Source: Pseudomonas entomophila
GTDB taxonomy: Bacteria > Pseudomonadota > Gammaproteobacteria > Pseudomonadales > Pseudomonadaceae
Reading direction: 5' to 3'
Length of the DNA: 64,000 nt
NCBI RefSeq assembly: GCF_023277925.1
Contig: NZ_CP063832.1
Coordinates: forward strand, 5,315,501-5,379,500
The position numbers and the translations under genes were made by a program. The notes beneath the pieces were generated by a model, which was not told the DNA's origin, ran no database searches, and was given only the letters and a program-made list of their open reading frames with translations. Positions 17,905 through 28,619 of the stretch are shown piece by piece. The number at the start of each line of letters is the position of its first letter. Positions within the stretch are counted from its first letter, which is position 1.

Positions 17905-19995
17905 CTAGCGCACGGTGCTGGCCTGAATGGCCGTCAGCGCGATGGTATGCACGATATCGTCCACCTGTGCCCCGCGCGGCAGGTCGTTGACCGGCTTGCG
18001 CAGCCCCTGGAGCATCGGCCCGAGGCTGACGCAGTCGGCGCTGCGTTGCACCGCCTTGTGGGTGGTGTTGCCGGTGTTCAGGTCGGGGAACACGAACACC
18101 GTGGCGCGCCCGGCCACTGGGCTCGATGGCGCCAGCTGGCGGGCGATCTCGGGGTTGGCGGCGGCGTCGTACTGCAGCGGCCCGTCGATCAGCAGGTCGT
18201 GCTCGGCCTGTTGCGCCAGGCGTGTGGCCTCGCGCACCTTCTCCACCTCTTCGTCGCTGGCCGCCGAATCGCTGGAGTAGCTGAGCATCGCCACCCGTGG
18301 CGCGATGCCGAACGATTCGGCCGACTCGGCGCTCTGCCGGGCGATCTCGGCCAGTTCGGCGGCGCTGGGGTGTGGGTTCATCACGCAATCGCCATACACC
18401 AGCACCTGGTCGGGGAACAGCATGAAGAACACCGACGACACCAGGCTGGCGCCCGGTGCGGTCTTGATCAGTTGCAAGGCCGGGCGAATGGTGTTGGCGG
18501 TGGAGTGCACCAGGCCTGAAACCAGGCCGTCGACCTCACCCAGGGCAAGCATCATGGTGGCGATCACCACCGGGTCCTCGAGTTGCTGCTCGGCCATTGG
18601 CGCGTTGAGGTTCTTGCTCTTGCGCAGCTCGACCATGGGCTCGACATAACGGCTGCGAATCAGCTCCGGATCCAGCACCTCCAGGTCGGGCGGCAGGGTG
18701 ATGCCCTGGGCACGGGCGACGGCCTCAACCGCTTCCGGCTTGGCCAGCAGCACGCAGCGGGCGATGCCGCGCGCCTGGCACAGCGCGGCGGCCTGGACCA
18801 GCAGCGGCTCGGCGCCCTCGGGCAGGACGATGCGCTTGTTGGCCTGCTGGGCGCGCTGGATCAGTTGGTAGCGAAACACCGCTGGCGACAGGCGCAGTTC
18901 GCGTGGCGTGCCACAGCGCTGGTGCAGCCAGGCGGCATCCAGATGGCTGGCGACGAAGTCGGTGATGAACTCGGCGCGCTCTCGGTCATCCACCGGGATC
19001 TCGCGGTTCAGTGAATTGAGCTGGTTGGCGGTGTCGTAGGAGCCGGTGCTCACCGATAGAATCGGCAGGCCCGCTTGCAGGGCGCCGCGGCACAGGCCGA
19101 GGATGCGCGGGTCAGGCTTGCTGTCGCTGGTCAGCAGCAGGCCAGCCAGGGGCACGCCGTTGATCGCCGCCAGGCTCACCGCGAGGATGATGTCGTCACG
19201 GTCGCCCGGGGTCACCACCAGCGTGCCGGACGTCAGCAGTGGCACGGTATTGGCCACGGTGCGCGCGCAGATGATGATCTTGTTCATGCGCCGCTGTTCG
19301 TAGTCACCGGCGTTGAGCACCTGGGCGCCGAGCAGTTCGGCGACATCGCGGGTGCGCGGCGCGTTGAGGTCGGCTTGATAGGGGATGCAGCCCAGCAGGC
19401 GGAAATCGTTGCCACGCAGCAGCGGCGAGTGCTCGCGCAGGCGCGTGGCGAAATCGGCCATGCTTTCGTCGGTACGCACCTTGTTGAGGATCACCCCCAA
19501 CACCTTCGGGTCGCGCGGGCCTCCGAACAGCTGGGCCTGCAACTCGACCCGGCCGGACAGCTCGCTCAGCACCTCGTTTTCCGGCGCTGATACCAGGATC
19601 ACCTCGGCATCCAGGCTTTTGGCCAGGTGCAGGTTGACCCGTGCCGCGTAGCTGGCGTGCCGGGTCGGCACCATGCCCTCTACGACCACCACGTCCTTCC
19701 CGACGCAGGCTTGCTGGTAGAGACGGATGATCTCTTCGAGCAGTTCGTCCAGTTGCCCGTCACCGAGCATGCGCTCGACGTGGGCCAGGCTCAATGGCGT
19801 GGGCGGCTTGATACCGTGGGTGCGGGCGACCAGTTCGCTGGAGCGTTCCGGGCCGGTGTCGCCGGGATGCGGTTGGGCGATGGGCTTGAAGAAGCCGACC
19901 TTGAGCCCTGCGCGTTCCAGGGTGCGGACCAGGCCCAGGCTGATGGAGGTCAGGCCGACACCAAAGTCGGTCGGCGCGATGAAAAATGTCTGCAT
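17905..19995 (-). CDS. pta: phosphate acetyltransferase
   Basis: A 696-residue long-form Pta, interconverting acetyl-CoA and acetyl phosphate. An N-terminal BioD/DRTGG regulatory portion (about 1-370, opening MQTFFIAPTDFGVGLTSISL) precedes the catalytic PTA domain (about 375-696, with GLVSGLVHSTANTIRPALQ, VMNPHPSAAELAEIA and the ending FPDLNTGNTTHKAVQRSA). The length matches enterobacterial and pseudomonad Pta. No acetate kinase gene lies beside it here, unlike the usual ackA-pta pair, so acetyl phosphate turnover may be uncoupled locally. The start is ATG 19995. A small DUF3565 gene lies 32 nt upstream on the same strand. Confidence 0.95.
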   Translation of the reverse strand: MQTFFIAPTDFGVGLTSISLGLVRTLERAGLKVGFFKPIAQPHPGDTGPERSSELVARTHGIKPPTPLSLAHVERMLGDGQLDELLEEIIRLYQQACVGKDVVVVEGMVPTRHASYAARVNLHLAKSLDAEVILVSAPENEVLSELSGRVELQAQLFGGPRDPKVLGVILNKVRTDESMADFATRLREHSPLLRGNDFRLLGCIPYQADLNAPRTRDVAELLGAQVLNAGDYEQRRMNKIIICARTVANTVPLLTSGTLVVTPGDRDDIILAVSLAAINGVPLAGLLLTSDSKPDPRILGLCRGALQAGLPILSVSTGSYDTANQLNSLNREIPVDDRERAEFITDFVASHLDAAWLHQRCGTPRELRLSPAVFRYQLIQRAQQANKRIVLPEGAEPLLVQAAALCQARGIARCVLLAKPEAVEAVARAQGITLPPDLEVLDPELIRSRYVEPMVELRKSKNLNAPMAEQQLEDPVVIATMMLALGEVDGLVSGLVHSTANTIRPALQLIKTAPGASLVSSVFFMLFPDQVLVYGDCVMNPHPSAAELAEIARQSAESAESFGIAPRVAMLSYSSDSAASDEEVEKVREATRLAQQAEHDLLIDGPLQYDAAANPEIARQLAPSSPVAGRATVFVFPDLNTGNTTHKAVQRSADCVSLGPMLQGLRKPVNDLPRGAQVDDIVHTIALTAIQASTVR

Positions 19996-20027
19996 GCGTG
20001 CTTCTCGAAATAAGCGGTGCAAGGAAT

Positions 20028-20255
20028 TCAATGACCAAGGGTATCGCTAACGGCACCCTGGGCGCACCAGCCACAGGCAAATGCCTGGCCGACCCGATGC
20101 GCACGCTGGGCGGGGTCGAGCACCCAGGGGCGCGATTGCCAAGGGGGCTGGTGGCGCAGGTGCTGGGTGTGGCCGCAGGACAGTTCGACCACCCAGTGGC
20201 CTTCCTCATCCAGGTGAAAGCCGATGATCTGACTGACGGGCGACTGTTCGTCCAT
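20028..20255 (-). CDS. DUF3565 small putative zinc-binding protein
   Basis: A 75-residue protein of the DUF3565 family, sometimes called pressure-regulated. Cys/His pairs CGH..H (about residue 27 onward) and CGWC near the C-terminus could bind one zinc ion. It has the family's HWVVELSCGHTQH..RHQPPW signature. The ATG at 20255 starts MDEQSPVSQ; no strong ribosome site is seen. It is 32 nt upstream of pta on the same strand and probably co-transcribed with it, and it is divergent from slyD. Function unknown. Confidence 0.8.
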   Translation of the reverse strand: MDEQSPVSQIIGFHLDEEGHWVVELSCGHTQHLRHQPPWQSRPWVLDPAQRAHRVGQAFACGWCAQGAVSDTLGH

Positions 20256-20328
20256 GGCGCGTTCGCAATCGGACGATGCCTTGGTTACACTTCCCGGTTC
20301 TACATTCTTTTGCAAAAGGTCTTGCCCC

Positions 20329-20814
20329 ATGCTGATCGCCGCCAACAAGGCTGTCTCCATCGACTATACCCTGACCAACGACGCTGGTGAGGTCATCGAC
20401 AGCTCCGCCGGTGGTGCGCCGCTGGTTTACCTGCACGGTGCCGCAAACATCATCCCAGGCCTGGAAAAAGCCCTGGAAGGCAAGCAGGCCGGTGACGAAC
20501 TGACCGTCGCCATCGAACCAGAAGACGCTTATGGCGAATACGCCGCCGAACTGGTCAGCACCCTGAGCAGCAGCCTGTTCGAAGGCGTCGACCAACTGGA
20601 AGTCGGCATGCAGTTCCACGCCTCGGCGCCGGACGGCCAGATGCAGATCGTCACCATTCGCGACATCGACGGCGACGACGTGACCGTCGACGGCAACCAC
20701 CCGCTGGCCGGCCAGCGCCTGAACTTCAAGGTCAAGGTCGTTGACGTGCGTGATGCCAGCGAAGAAGAAATCGCTCACCGTCACATCCACGGTGAAGGTG
20801 GCCATCACCACTGA
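20329..20814 (+). CDS. slyD: FKBP-type peptidyl-prolyl isomerase, SlyD-like
   Basis: A 161-residue cytoplasmic prolyl isomerase/chaperone. The FKBP core opens with VSIDYTLTNDAGEVIDSS; an insert-in-flap domain follows (EPEDAYGEY, then VGMQFHA.. to ..TVDGNHPLAGQRLNF); and the C-terminal tail is short and His-rich (HRHIHGEGGHHH), suited to binding Ni2+. E. coli SlyD has a longer metal-binding tail. AAAAGGT lies 8-9 nt before ATG 20329. It could aid nickel-enzyme maturation as well as protein folding. Confidence 0.93.
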   Translation: MLIAANKAVSIDYTLTNDAGEVIDSSAGGAPLVYLHGAANIIPGLEKALEGKQAGDELTVAIEPEDAYGEYAAELVSTLSSSLFEGVDQLEVGMQFHASAPDGQMQIVTIRDIDGDDVTVDGNHPLAGQRLNFKVKVVDVRDASEEEIAHRHIHGEGGHHH

Positions 20815-20960
20815 TTTTCTGCGCTAAGCTCAGAGAGTCGCCAGGCGCTCGGGCAAGCCGGACTTGCCCTCCTCGGGAGGGTAGACGGTTTGACCGCGCG
20901 CCTTTTTAGTGGGCGGAATTCGCCCCCAGCGGCAAATGGGAACCTGAGAGGGGAATCAAC

Positions 20961-21443
20961 ATGAGTGCATTTCACGACCTGACGTTGCAGGCGCTGGATG
21001 GCAAGGAGCTGCCCCTTGCACCGTTCAAGGGCCAGGTGGTGCTGGTGGTCAATGTTGCGTCCAAGTGTGGCCTGACGCCGCAGTACGCTTCGCTGGAAAA
21101 GCTTCATCAGCAGTTCAAGGGCAAGGGTTTCAACGTGCTCGGCCTGCCGTGCAACCAGTTTGCCGGGCAGGAGCCTGGGAGCGAAAAGGAGATCAAAGAC
21201 TTCTGCTCCCTGAATTATGGCGTGAGCTTCCCGATGGGCGCCAAGCTTGAGGTCAACGGCCCGCATCGTCATTCGCTGTATCGCTTGCTGGCGGGCGAAG
21301 GCGCCGAATTCCCGGGTGATATCACCTGGAATTTCGAGAAGTTCCTGGTGGGTAAGGATGGCCGCGTGCTGGCGCGTTTCGCGCCACGGACCGCGCCGGA
21401 TGATCCGACCGTGCTGCAGGCGATCGAGAAGGCGCTGGCCTGA
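20961..21443 (+). CDS. glutathione peroxidase (thioredoxin-dependent type, BtuE/Gpx-like)
   Basis: A 160-residue peroxidase with the catalytic set of the non-seleno GPx family: peroxidatic Cys36 in NVASKCGLT, Gln in CNQFAGQEPGS, and Trp-Asn in WNFEKFLV. The likely resolving cysteine is downstream at DFCSLNYG or the CNQF Cys, as in thioredoxin-dependent relatives. It reduces hydrogen and lipid peroxides in the cytoplasm. GAGAGGGG lies 7-8 nt before ATG 20961. A GC hairpin (21452-21472) follows the stop. Confidence 0.92.
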   Translation: MSAFHDLTLQALDGKELPLAPFKGQVVLVVNVASKCGLTPQYASLEKLHQQFKGKGFNVLGLPCNQFAGQEPGSEKEIKDFCSLNYGVSFPMGAKLEVNGPHRHSLYRLLAGEGAEFPGDITWNFEKFLVGKDGRVLARFAPRTAPDDPTVLQAIEKALA

Positions 21444-21451
21444 GCAGCCCA

Positions 21452-21472
21452 AGGGGCCGCCGAGCGGCCCCT
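21452..21472 (+). terminator. GC hairpin after glutathione peroxidase
   Basis: AGGGGCCGC-CGA-GCGGCCCCT is a 9-bp stem directly after the stop. It is followed by GCAATCTCTC, a poor T-tract, so termination strength is uncertain. Confidence 0.55.
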
Positions 21473-21577
21473 GCAATCTCTCGCGATACCCCGCAATCAC
21501 TCAAATCAATGATGCTGTGCCCGCCACCAGGCTCCCCCTAATCTTTGGCGCATTTCCTCACCCGTCGGGAGCGCCGC

Positions 21578-22681
21578 ATGTCCAGCAACCCTCTGTTCCA
21601 GCCCTTCACCCTTGGCACCCTCGACTTGCCGACCCGCGTGGTCATGGCGCCGATGACCCGTACCTTCTCGCCGGGCGGTGTGCCCCATGACGGGGTGGTC
21701 GAGTACTACCGCCGCCGCGCCGCCGCCGGGGTTGGGTTGATCATCACCGAAGGCACCACGGTCGGCCACCTGGCCGCCAATGGCTACCCCAATGTGCCGC
21801 GTTTTCACGGCGAGGATGCCCTGGCTGGCTGGAAGAAGGTAGTCGACGCGGTGCACGCCGAAGGCGGGCGTATCGTGCCGCAACTGTGGCATGTGGGCAG
21901 CGTGCGCCGCCTGGGCACCGAGCCGGACGGCAGCGTGCCGGGCTATGGCCCGAGTGGTAAGGAGAAGGATGGCAAGGTGGTGGTCCATGGCATGACCCAC
22001 GAGGATATCCGTGACGTCATCGCGGCCTTCGCCCAGGCCGCCCGTGATGCCCTGGCTATCGGCATGGACGGCGTGGAGATCCACGGCGCCCACGGTTATC
22101 TGATCGACCAGTTCTTCTGGGAGGCCAGCAACCGTCGTGATGATGAATATGGTGGTGACCTGGCCAGTCGTTCGCGTTTCGCCATCGAACTGGTCCAGGC
22201 CGTGCGCGAAGCGGTCGGCCCGGACTTCCCGATCATCTTCCGCTTCTCGCAATGGAAACAGCAGGACTACAGCGCGCGCCTGGTGGAGACGCCCGAAGCC
22301 CTGGCGGCCTTCCTCAAGCCGTTGTCCGAGGCTGGTGTGGATATCTTCCACTGCTCCACCCGGCGCTTCTGGGAACCGGAGTTCGCCGGCAGCGAGCTGA
22401 ACCTGGCTGGCTGGGCCCGCCAGCTCACTGGCAAGCCGACCATCACCGTGGGCAGCGTCGGGCTGGACGGCGAGTTCTTGCAGTTCATGGTCGACACCGA
22501 CAAGGTGGCCAAGCCGGCCAGCCTGGAAGGGTTGCTGCGCAGGCTCGAGGACGAGGAGTTCGACCTGGTGGCCGTGGGCCGGGCCCTGCTGGTGGACGCG
22601 CAATGGGCGCAGAAAGTGCGCGACGGGCGTGAAGCCGACGTGCTGCCGTTCAGCCGTGAGGCACTGACGACCCTGGCTTGA
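21578..22681 (+). CDS. NADH:flavin oxidoreductase, Old Yellow Enzyme family
   Basis: A 367-residue FMN-dependent TIM-barrel reductase. OYE signatures are present: MAPMTRTFSPGG near the N-terminus, substrate-binding HGAHGYLIDQFFWEASNRR around residue 168, and the FMN phosphate-binding VAVGRALLVDAQW near the end. Such enzymes reduce activated C=C bonds of enals, enones or nitro compounds using NAD(P)H. Start ATG 21578 (MSSNPLFQPF) is preferred over the upstream in-frame start. Its 3' end overlaps the convergent glycosyltransferase by 32 nt. The natural substrate is unknown. Confidence 0.9.
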   Translation: MSSNPLFQPFTLGTLDLPTRVVMAPMTRTFSPGGVPHDGVVEYYRRRAAAGVGLIITEGTTVGHLAANGYPNVPRFHGEDALAGWKKVVDAVHAEGGRIVPQLWHVGSVRRLGTEPDGSVPGYGPSGKEKDGKVVVHGMTHEDIRDVIAAFAQAARDALAIGMDGVEIHGAHGYLIDQFFWEASNRRDDEYGGDLASRSRFAIELVQAVREAVGPDFPIIFRFSQWKQQDYSARLVETPEALAAFLKPLSEAGVDIFHCSTRRFWEPEFAGSELNLAGWARQLTGKPTITVGSVGLDGEFLQFMVDTDKVAKPASLEGLLRRLEDEEFDLVAVGRALLVDAQWAQKVRDGREADVLPFSREALTTLA

Positions 22682-23861
22682 TCGCCAGCGTGGCGGCGGT
22701 GGACGGTTTGCTTGCGCCAGCCTGGCAGGCGCCGCGCAGGTAGCCCTCGAACTGCTCGACGATCGCCGGCCAGCCCTGGCGTCTGGCGTGTTGCCGGGCA
22801 TTGAGGCGCACCCGGCGCAGGGTCTCGCCTTCTTCGAGCAGCCAGCAGGCGGCATCGATGAAGGCGGCCTGGTCACCCGGCATGGCCAGGGCGCCGCTGT
22901 GGCCGTGGCGGATGTGCTGTGCGGCGGCGGCTTCGTCGTAGGCGACCACCGCCAACCCCGAGGCCAGGGCCTCCAGCACTACATTGCCGAAGGTCTCGGT
23001 GAGGCTGGGGAACAGGAACAGATCCCCGCTGGCATAGTGCTCGGCCAGCGCTTCGCCACGCTGTGTACCACAGAACACAGCCTCCGGCAGGTGCTGTTCC
23101 AGGCTCGCACGCTGTGGTCCGTCGCCCACCACGATCAGGCGCAGGCGTTTTTGTGGATAACTTTTTCTCAAGGCTTCCATGCAAGGGCGTAGCAGCGCCA
23201 GGTTCTTTTCCGGGGCCAGGCGCCCGACGTGCAGCACGGCGATGTCATCCACGCCCAATCCCCACTGGTCACGCAACGCCTGGCTGCGTCGGGCCGGGTT
23301 GAACAGGCCGGCGTCGACGCCCCGGGCCATCAGGCCCAGCCGCTCGAAGCCACGTCGCTCCAGTTCCAGACGTTGGCTGGCGCTGGGGACCAGGGTGACG
23401 TCGGTGCGCCGATGGAACCAGCGCAGGTAGTGGGTGAGCATCCGTGCCAGCAGGCCCAGGCCGTATTGCCCGGAGTACTGCGGGAAGTTGGTGTGGAAGC
23501 CGCTGACCACGGCGATCTCCAGGCGCCGGGCGGCGCGCAGGGCGCTCAGGCCGAGCGGGCCTTCGGTGGCGATGTACAGCACGTCCGGTCGCTGCCGGCG
23601 CCAACGGCGCAGCAGCCGGTGCATCGACACTTCGCCCCATTGCAACCCGGGGTAGCCGGGCAACGGCCAGCCTCGGCAAAGCAGCAGCGTTTCATCGGGC
23701 GTGTCCGTGGTGTCACTCGGCTGGCGTGGGCGCACGATCTCCACCTGGTGACCCCGTTGCCGCAGCCCGTCGCCCAGGCGGCCAAGGGTATTGGCCACGC
23801 CGTTGATTTCGGGTGGAAAGGTTTCGCTGACCAGGGTGATGCGCAGGGATGGTGTGCTCAT
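22650..23861 (-). CDS. GT4-family glycosyltransferase (GT-B fold)
   Basis: A 403-residue glycosyltransferase resembling bacterial mannosyl/sulfoquinovosyl transferases. The acceptor half opens ITLVSETFPPEINGVANTLGRL, and the donor half has the EX7E motif in FPSLTETFGNVVLEALASGLAVV, preceded by VLHVGRLAPEKNL. It is probably cytoplasmic or at the inner face of the membrane and may act on a glycolipid or polysaccharide. The start at 23861 gives MSTPSLRITL. The last 32 nt overlap the convergent OYE gene. No other envelope-polysaccharide genes are adjacent, so the product is unknown. Confidence 0.9.
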   Translation of the reverse strand: MSTPSLRITLVSETFPPEINGVANTLGRLGDGLRQRGHQVEIVRPRQPSDTTDTPDETLLLCRGWPLPGYPGLQWGEVSMHRLLRRWRRQRPDVLYIATEGPLGLSALRAARRLEIAVVSGFHTNFPQYSGQYGLGLLARMLTHYLRWFHRRTDVTLVPSASQRLELERRGFERLGLMARGVDAGLFNPARRSQALRDQWGLGVDDIAVLHVGRLAPEKNLALLRPCMEALRKSYPQKRLRLIVVGDGPQRASLEQHLPEAVFCGTQRGEALAEHYASGDLFLFPSLTETFGNVVLEALASGLAVVAYDEAAAAQHIRHGHSGALAMPGDQAAFIDAACWLLEEGETLRRVRLNARQHARRQGWPAIVEQFEGYLRGACQAGASKPSTAATLAIKPGSSVPHG

Positions 23862-24040
23862 GACAAAAAGTTTCCGCCACCCCGGTTGCGCCCATGTGAC
23901 GGTTTTGTGACGGCCATATGACGCCTGATTTCCGGCGATTCCAGGCCGATGAATTATTCCTTGCAGCATGCTCAAGAACTGCATGGCCGCAGCCGATGCA
24001 GAGGCATTCGTCTACGGGAATTCGCTCCAGGAGAGCGGTC

Positions 24041-25357
24041 ATGTTCAACAGCAAACTGAAGAAAGAAATCCAGCAACTGCGCGAAGAGCTGATGTCTGTC
24101 GAGCAGGTCAAGAACAGCCTCGACAGCGAGATGCTGGTGCTCCAGCTCGACCCCCAGGGCCGAATCGAGTCGGTCAACGGCAATTTCGAGGCCGAGATGC
24201 TCTACCGCGCCGAACAGCTGATCGGGCGCAACATCGAAGATATCGTCCCGCCCCACGTGAAGAAGCTCGACTTCTACCAGCGCATGAAGCACGCCATCAC
24301 CCGTGGCGAGCACCTCAACGGCGCCTTCCGTCTGCTGCGCGGCAATGGCGAGGAGGCCTGGCTGCGTTCGATCCTGCAGCCGGTCAAGAACAGCGAAGGG
24401 CGGATCAAGTACTTCTCCCTGCATTCCAGCGACCTGACCCGCACCATCGAGACCTCCCGTGAGCACGAGAGCCTGATCAAGGCGCTGATGCGCTCTACCG
24501 CAGTGATCGAGTTCAACCTCGACGGCCAGGTGATCACCGCCAACGACCGCTTCCTGCAGACCATGGGCTACAACCTGGAGCAGGTGCGCGGCAAGCACCA
24601 CCGCATGTTCTGCGAGCCGGAAGAGGCCAGCTCGGTCGGCTACCAGCAGTTCTGGGACAAGCTGCGCCGTGGCGAGTATGTCGCCGACCGCTTCAAGCGT
24701 ATCGACGCCCATGGCCGGGTAGTGTGGCTGGAGGCCTCGTACAACCCGATCATCGACGCCCACGACGTTCTCTACAAAGTGGTCAAGTTCGCCACGGTGA
24801 TCACCGACCAGGTCAACCAGGAACTGGCCGTGGCCCAGGCCGCGGACATCGCCTACACCACCTCCCTGGAAACCGACACCAGCGCACGCAAGGCCACCGA
24901 CGTGGTGACCCAGACCGTCGAGGTGATGCGTGGCCTGGAGGGGTCCATGCAGGATGCCGCCGAGGGTATCCAGGCGTTGGACAAGCAGTCCAAGGTGATC
25001 GGCGCGATCATCAAGACCATCAGTGACATTGCCGGGCAGACCAACCTGCTGGCGCTCAACGCCGCCATCGAGGCGGCTCGGGCCGGTGAGCAGGGGCGTG
25101 GTTTCGCAGTGGTCGCCGACGAAGTGCGCCAGCTTGCCTCGCGCACCAGCAGCGCCACCGAAGAGATCGCCAAGGTGGTGCAGCAGAATGAACAGTTGGC
25201 CCAGGCGGCGGTGGACATCATCGACACCAGCAAGCGCCAGGCCGAGCAGGGCCTGGCCCTGGCCGCCGATACTGGCGGGGTGATCGTGGAGATTCAGGAA
25301 GGGGCGAAGAAGGTGGTGGACGCGGTGGGGCAGTTCTCCAGCCAGCTCAGTTCCTGA
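24041..25357 (+). CDS. soluble PAS-PAS methyl-accepting chemotaxis protein (BdlA-like architecture)
   Basis: A 438-residue cytoplasmic chemoreceptor with no membrane segment. A short coiled coil ([18 protein letters not shown]) is followed by two PAS domains (about 30-140 and 155-270), then a shortened signalling domain with the conserved hairpin tip [20 protein letters not shown]. This resembles P. aeruginosa BdlA, a tandem-PAS soluble receptor that controls biofilm dispersal, and Aer-type redox receptors. The signalling arm is short, so clustering with membrane arrays is uncertain. ATG 24041 has CCAGGAGAG about 8 nt upstream. Confidence 0.9.
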   Translation: MFNSKLKKEIQQLREELMSVEQVKNSLDSEMLVLQLDPQGRIESVNGNFEAEMLYRAEQLIGRNIEDIVPPHVKKLDFYQRMKHAITRGEHLNGAFRLLRGNGEEAWLRSILQPVKNSEGRIKYFSLHSSDLTRTIETSREHESLIKALMRSTAVIEFNLDGQVITANDRFLQTMGYNLEQVRGKHHRMFCEPEEASSVGYQQFWDKLRRGEYVADRFKRIDAHGRVVWLEASYNPIIDAHDVLYKVVKFATVITDQVNQELAVAQAADIAYTTSLETDTSARKATDVVTQTVEVMRGLEGSMQDAAEGIQALDKQSKVIGAIIKTISDIAGQTNLLALNAAIEAARAGEQGRGFAVVADEVRQLASRTSSATEEIAKVVQQNEQLAQAAVDIIDTSKRQAEQGLALAADTGGVIVEIQEGAKKVVDAVGQFSSQLSS

Positions 25358-25387
25358 CCTGACCAGGTAGGAACCAGCGTGCGCAAG

Positions 25388-26116
25388 TCAGCCACGCTCA
25401 CGCACCCAGAATAGTGTCGCCCCGGCCACCGCCGCCGGCATCATCAGCACGTTCACGCCCGGGATCATCAACGCCAGGTAGGTGATCCCGCCAAAGCCCA
25501 TCGACTGCCAGCGCTTTTGCCGCAGCCAGGCGAGCATGTCCTGCCAGCTCATCTTGTTGTTGTCCGCCGGGTAGTCGATGTACTGGATGGCCATCATCCA
25601 GACACCGAACACCAGCCACAACGGCGCGGCGATCACGTTGACCACCGGGATGAACGACAGGATGAACAGGCCGATGGCCCGCGGCAGGAAGTAGCCCAGC
25701 TTGCGCATCTCGCGGCTCAGGGTGCGTGGCACCATGGCCACCAGTTCCGCCCAGCTGAAGGGCGGGAAGGTGTCCTGGCCGCGCACCACCACCTCGACCT
25801 TTTCCGCGAGAAACCCATTGAACGGCGCGGCGATCACGTTGGCCAGCAGCGTGAAGGTGAAGAACACCATCAACAGCACCAGGGCGACGAACAGCGGCCA
25901 GAGGATGTAGGTGAGGAAGCTCAGCCAGTCGGGCAGGGTGGGCATCAGGCTGTCGACCCACAGGCTGAACTGGTGCCCGGCAACGTAGATCAGGCCGCCG
26001 AACAGCAGCAGGTTGATCGCCAGGGGCAGCAGCACGAACAGCCGCAGGCTCGGGCTCAGGACCAGCTTCAGCCCCTCGCGCAGGTACTGGGGGCCGGAAA
26101 GGACGGGGGCTTGCAT
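25388..26116 (-). CDS. cysZ: sulfate transporter CysZ
   Basis: A 242-residue inner-membrane protein of the CysZ family, which brings sulfate into the cell for cysteine synthesis. Four to six hydrophobic segments are visible, and stretches match E. coli CysZ in order: [17 protein letters not shown], the [19 protein letters not shown] segment, [14 protein letters not shown], and [21 protein letters not shown]. Start ATG 26116 has GGAG 8 nt upstream. It is divergent from trxB and convergent with the soluble chemoreceptor, ending 30 nt from it. Confidence 0.94.
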   Translation of the reverse strand: MQAPVLSGPQYLREGLKLVLSPSLRLFVLLPLAINLLLFGGLIYVAGHQFSLWVDSLMPTLPDWLSFLTYILWPLFVALVLLMVFFTFTLLANVIAAPFNGFLAEKVEVVVRGQDTFPPFSWAELVAMVPRTLSREMRKLGYFLPRAIGLFILSFIPVVNVIAAPLWLVFGVWMMAIQYIDYPADNNKMSWQDMLAWLRQKRWQSMGFGGITYLALMIPGVNVLMMPAAVAGATLFWVRERG

Positions 26117-27407
<1,291 letters not shown>

Positions 27408-27418
27408 GCGTTGCATTG

Positions 27419-27474
27419 GTTCGCCGGCAAGCCGGCTCCTGCACAATCCCGTAGGAGCCGGCTTGCCGGCGAAC
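27419..27474. repeat. REP pair after trxB
   Basis: Inverted copies GGTTCGCCGGCAAGCCGGCT and AGCCGGCTTGCCGGCGAAC surround CCTGCACAATCCCGTAGG, between the convergent genes trxB and nadC. Confidence 0.85.
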
Positions 27475-27482
27475 AGGACCTA

Positions 27483-27516
27483 TGAAAAAACCGACCTTAT
27501 GGCCGGTTTTTTCATA
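27483..27516. terminator. bidirectional rho-independent terminator between trxB and nadC
   Basis: TGAAAAAACCG-acctta-tgg-CCGGTTTTTTCA has A- and T-tracts on both sides of the stem, so it can stop transcription from either direction. Confidence 0.85.
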
Positions 27517-27528
27517 TCTGCGGTTCGA

Positions 27529-28392
<864 letters not shown>

Positions 28393-28619
28393 CTAGGTGC
28401 CGGCGATTATAGGGCAGGGGGGCAGCGTGTACAGCTGCTGCGGCGGTGACCTTTGGTCAGGTTGTGCGAGCAATCGGGCGAATGCACTGTCAGTGAGGCG
28501 TGCGAATGGCGTGCTAGCAGCTGTCAGAATTTTCATCGATAATGGCGCCTTGTATTTGGCGTCATAGCTTTGACGACCCCTTCCTGTCGAACAACGCTAC
28601 ATCCATCAAGGAGTCCGGG

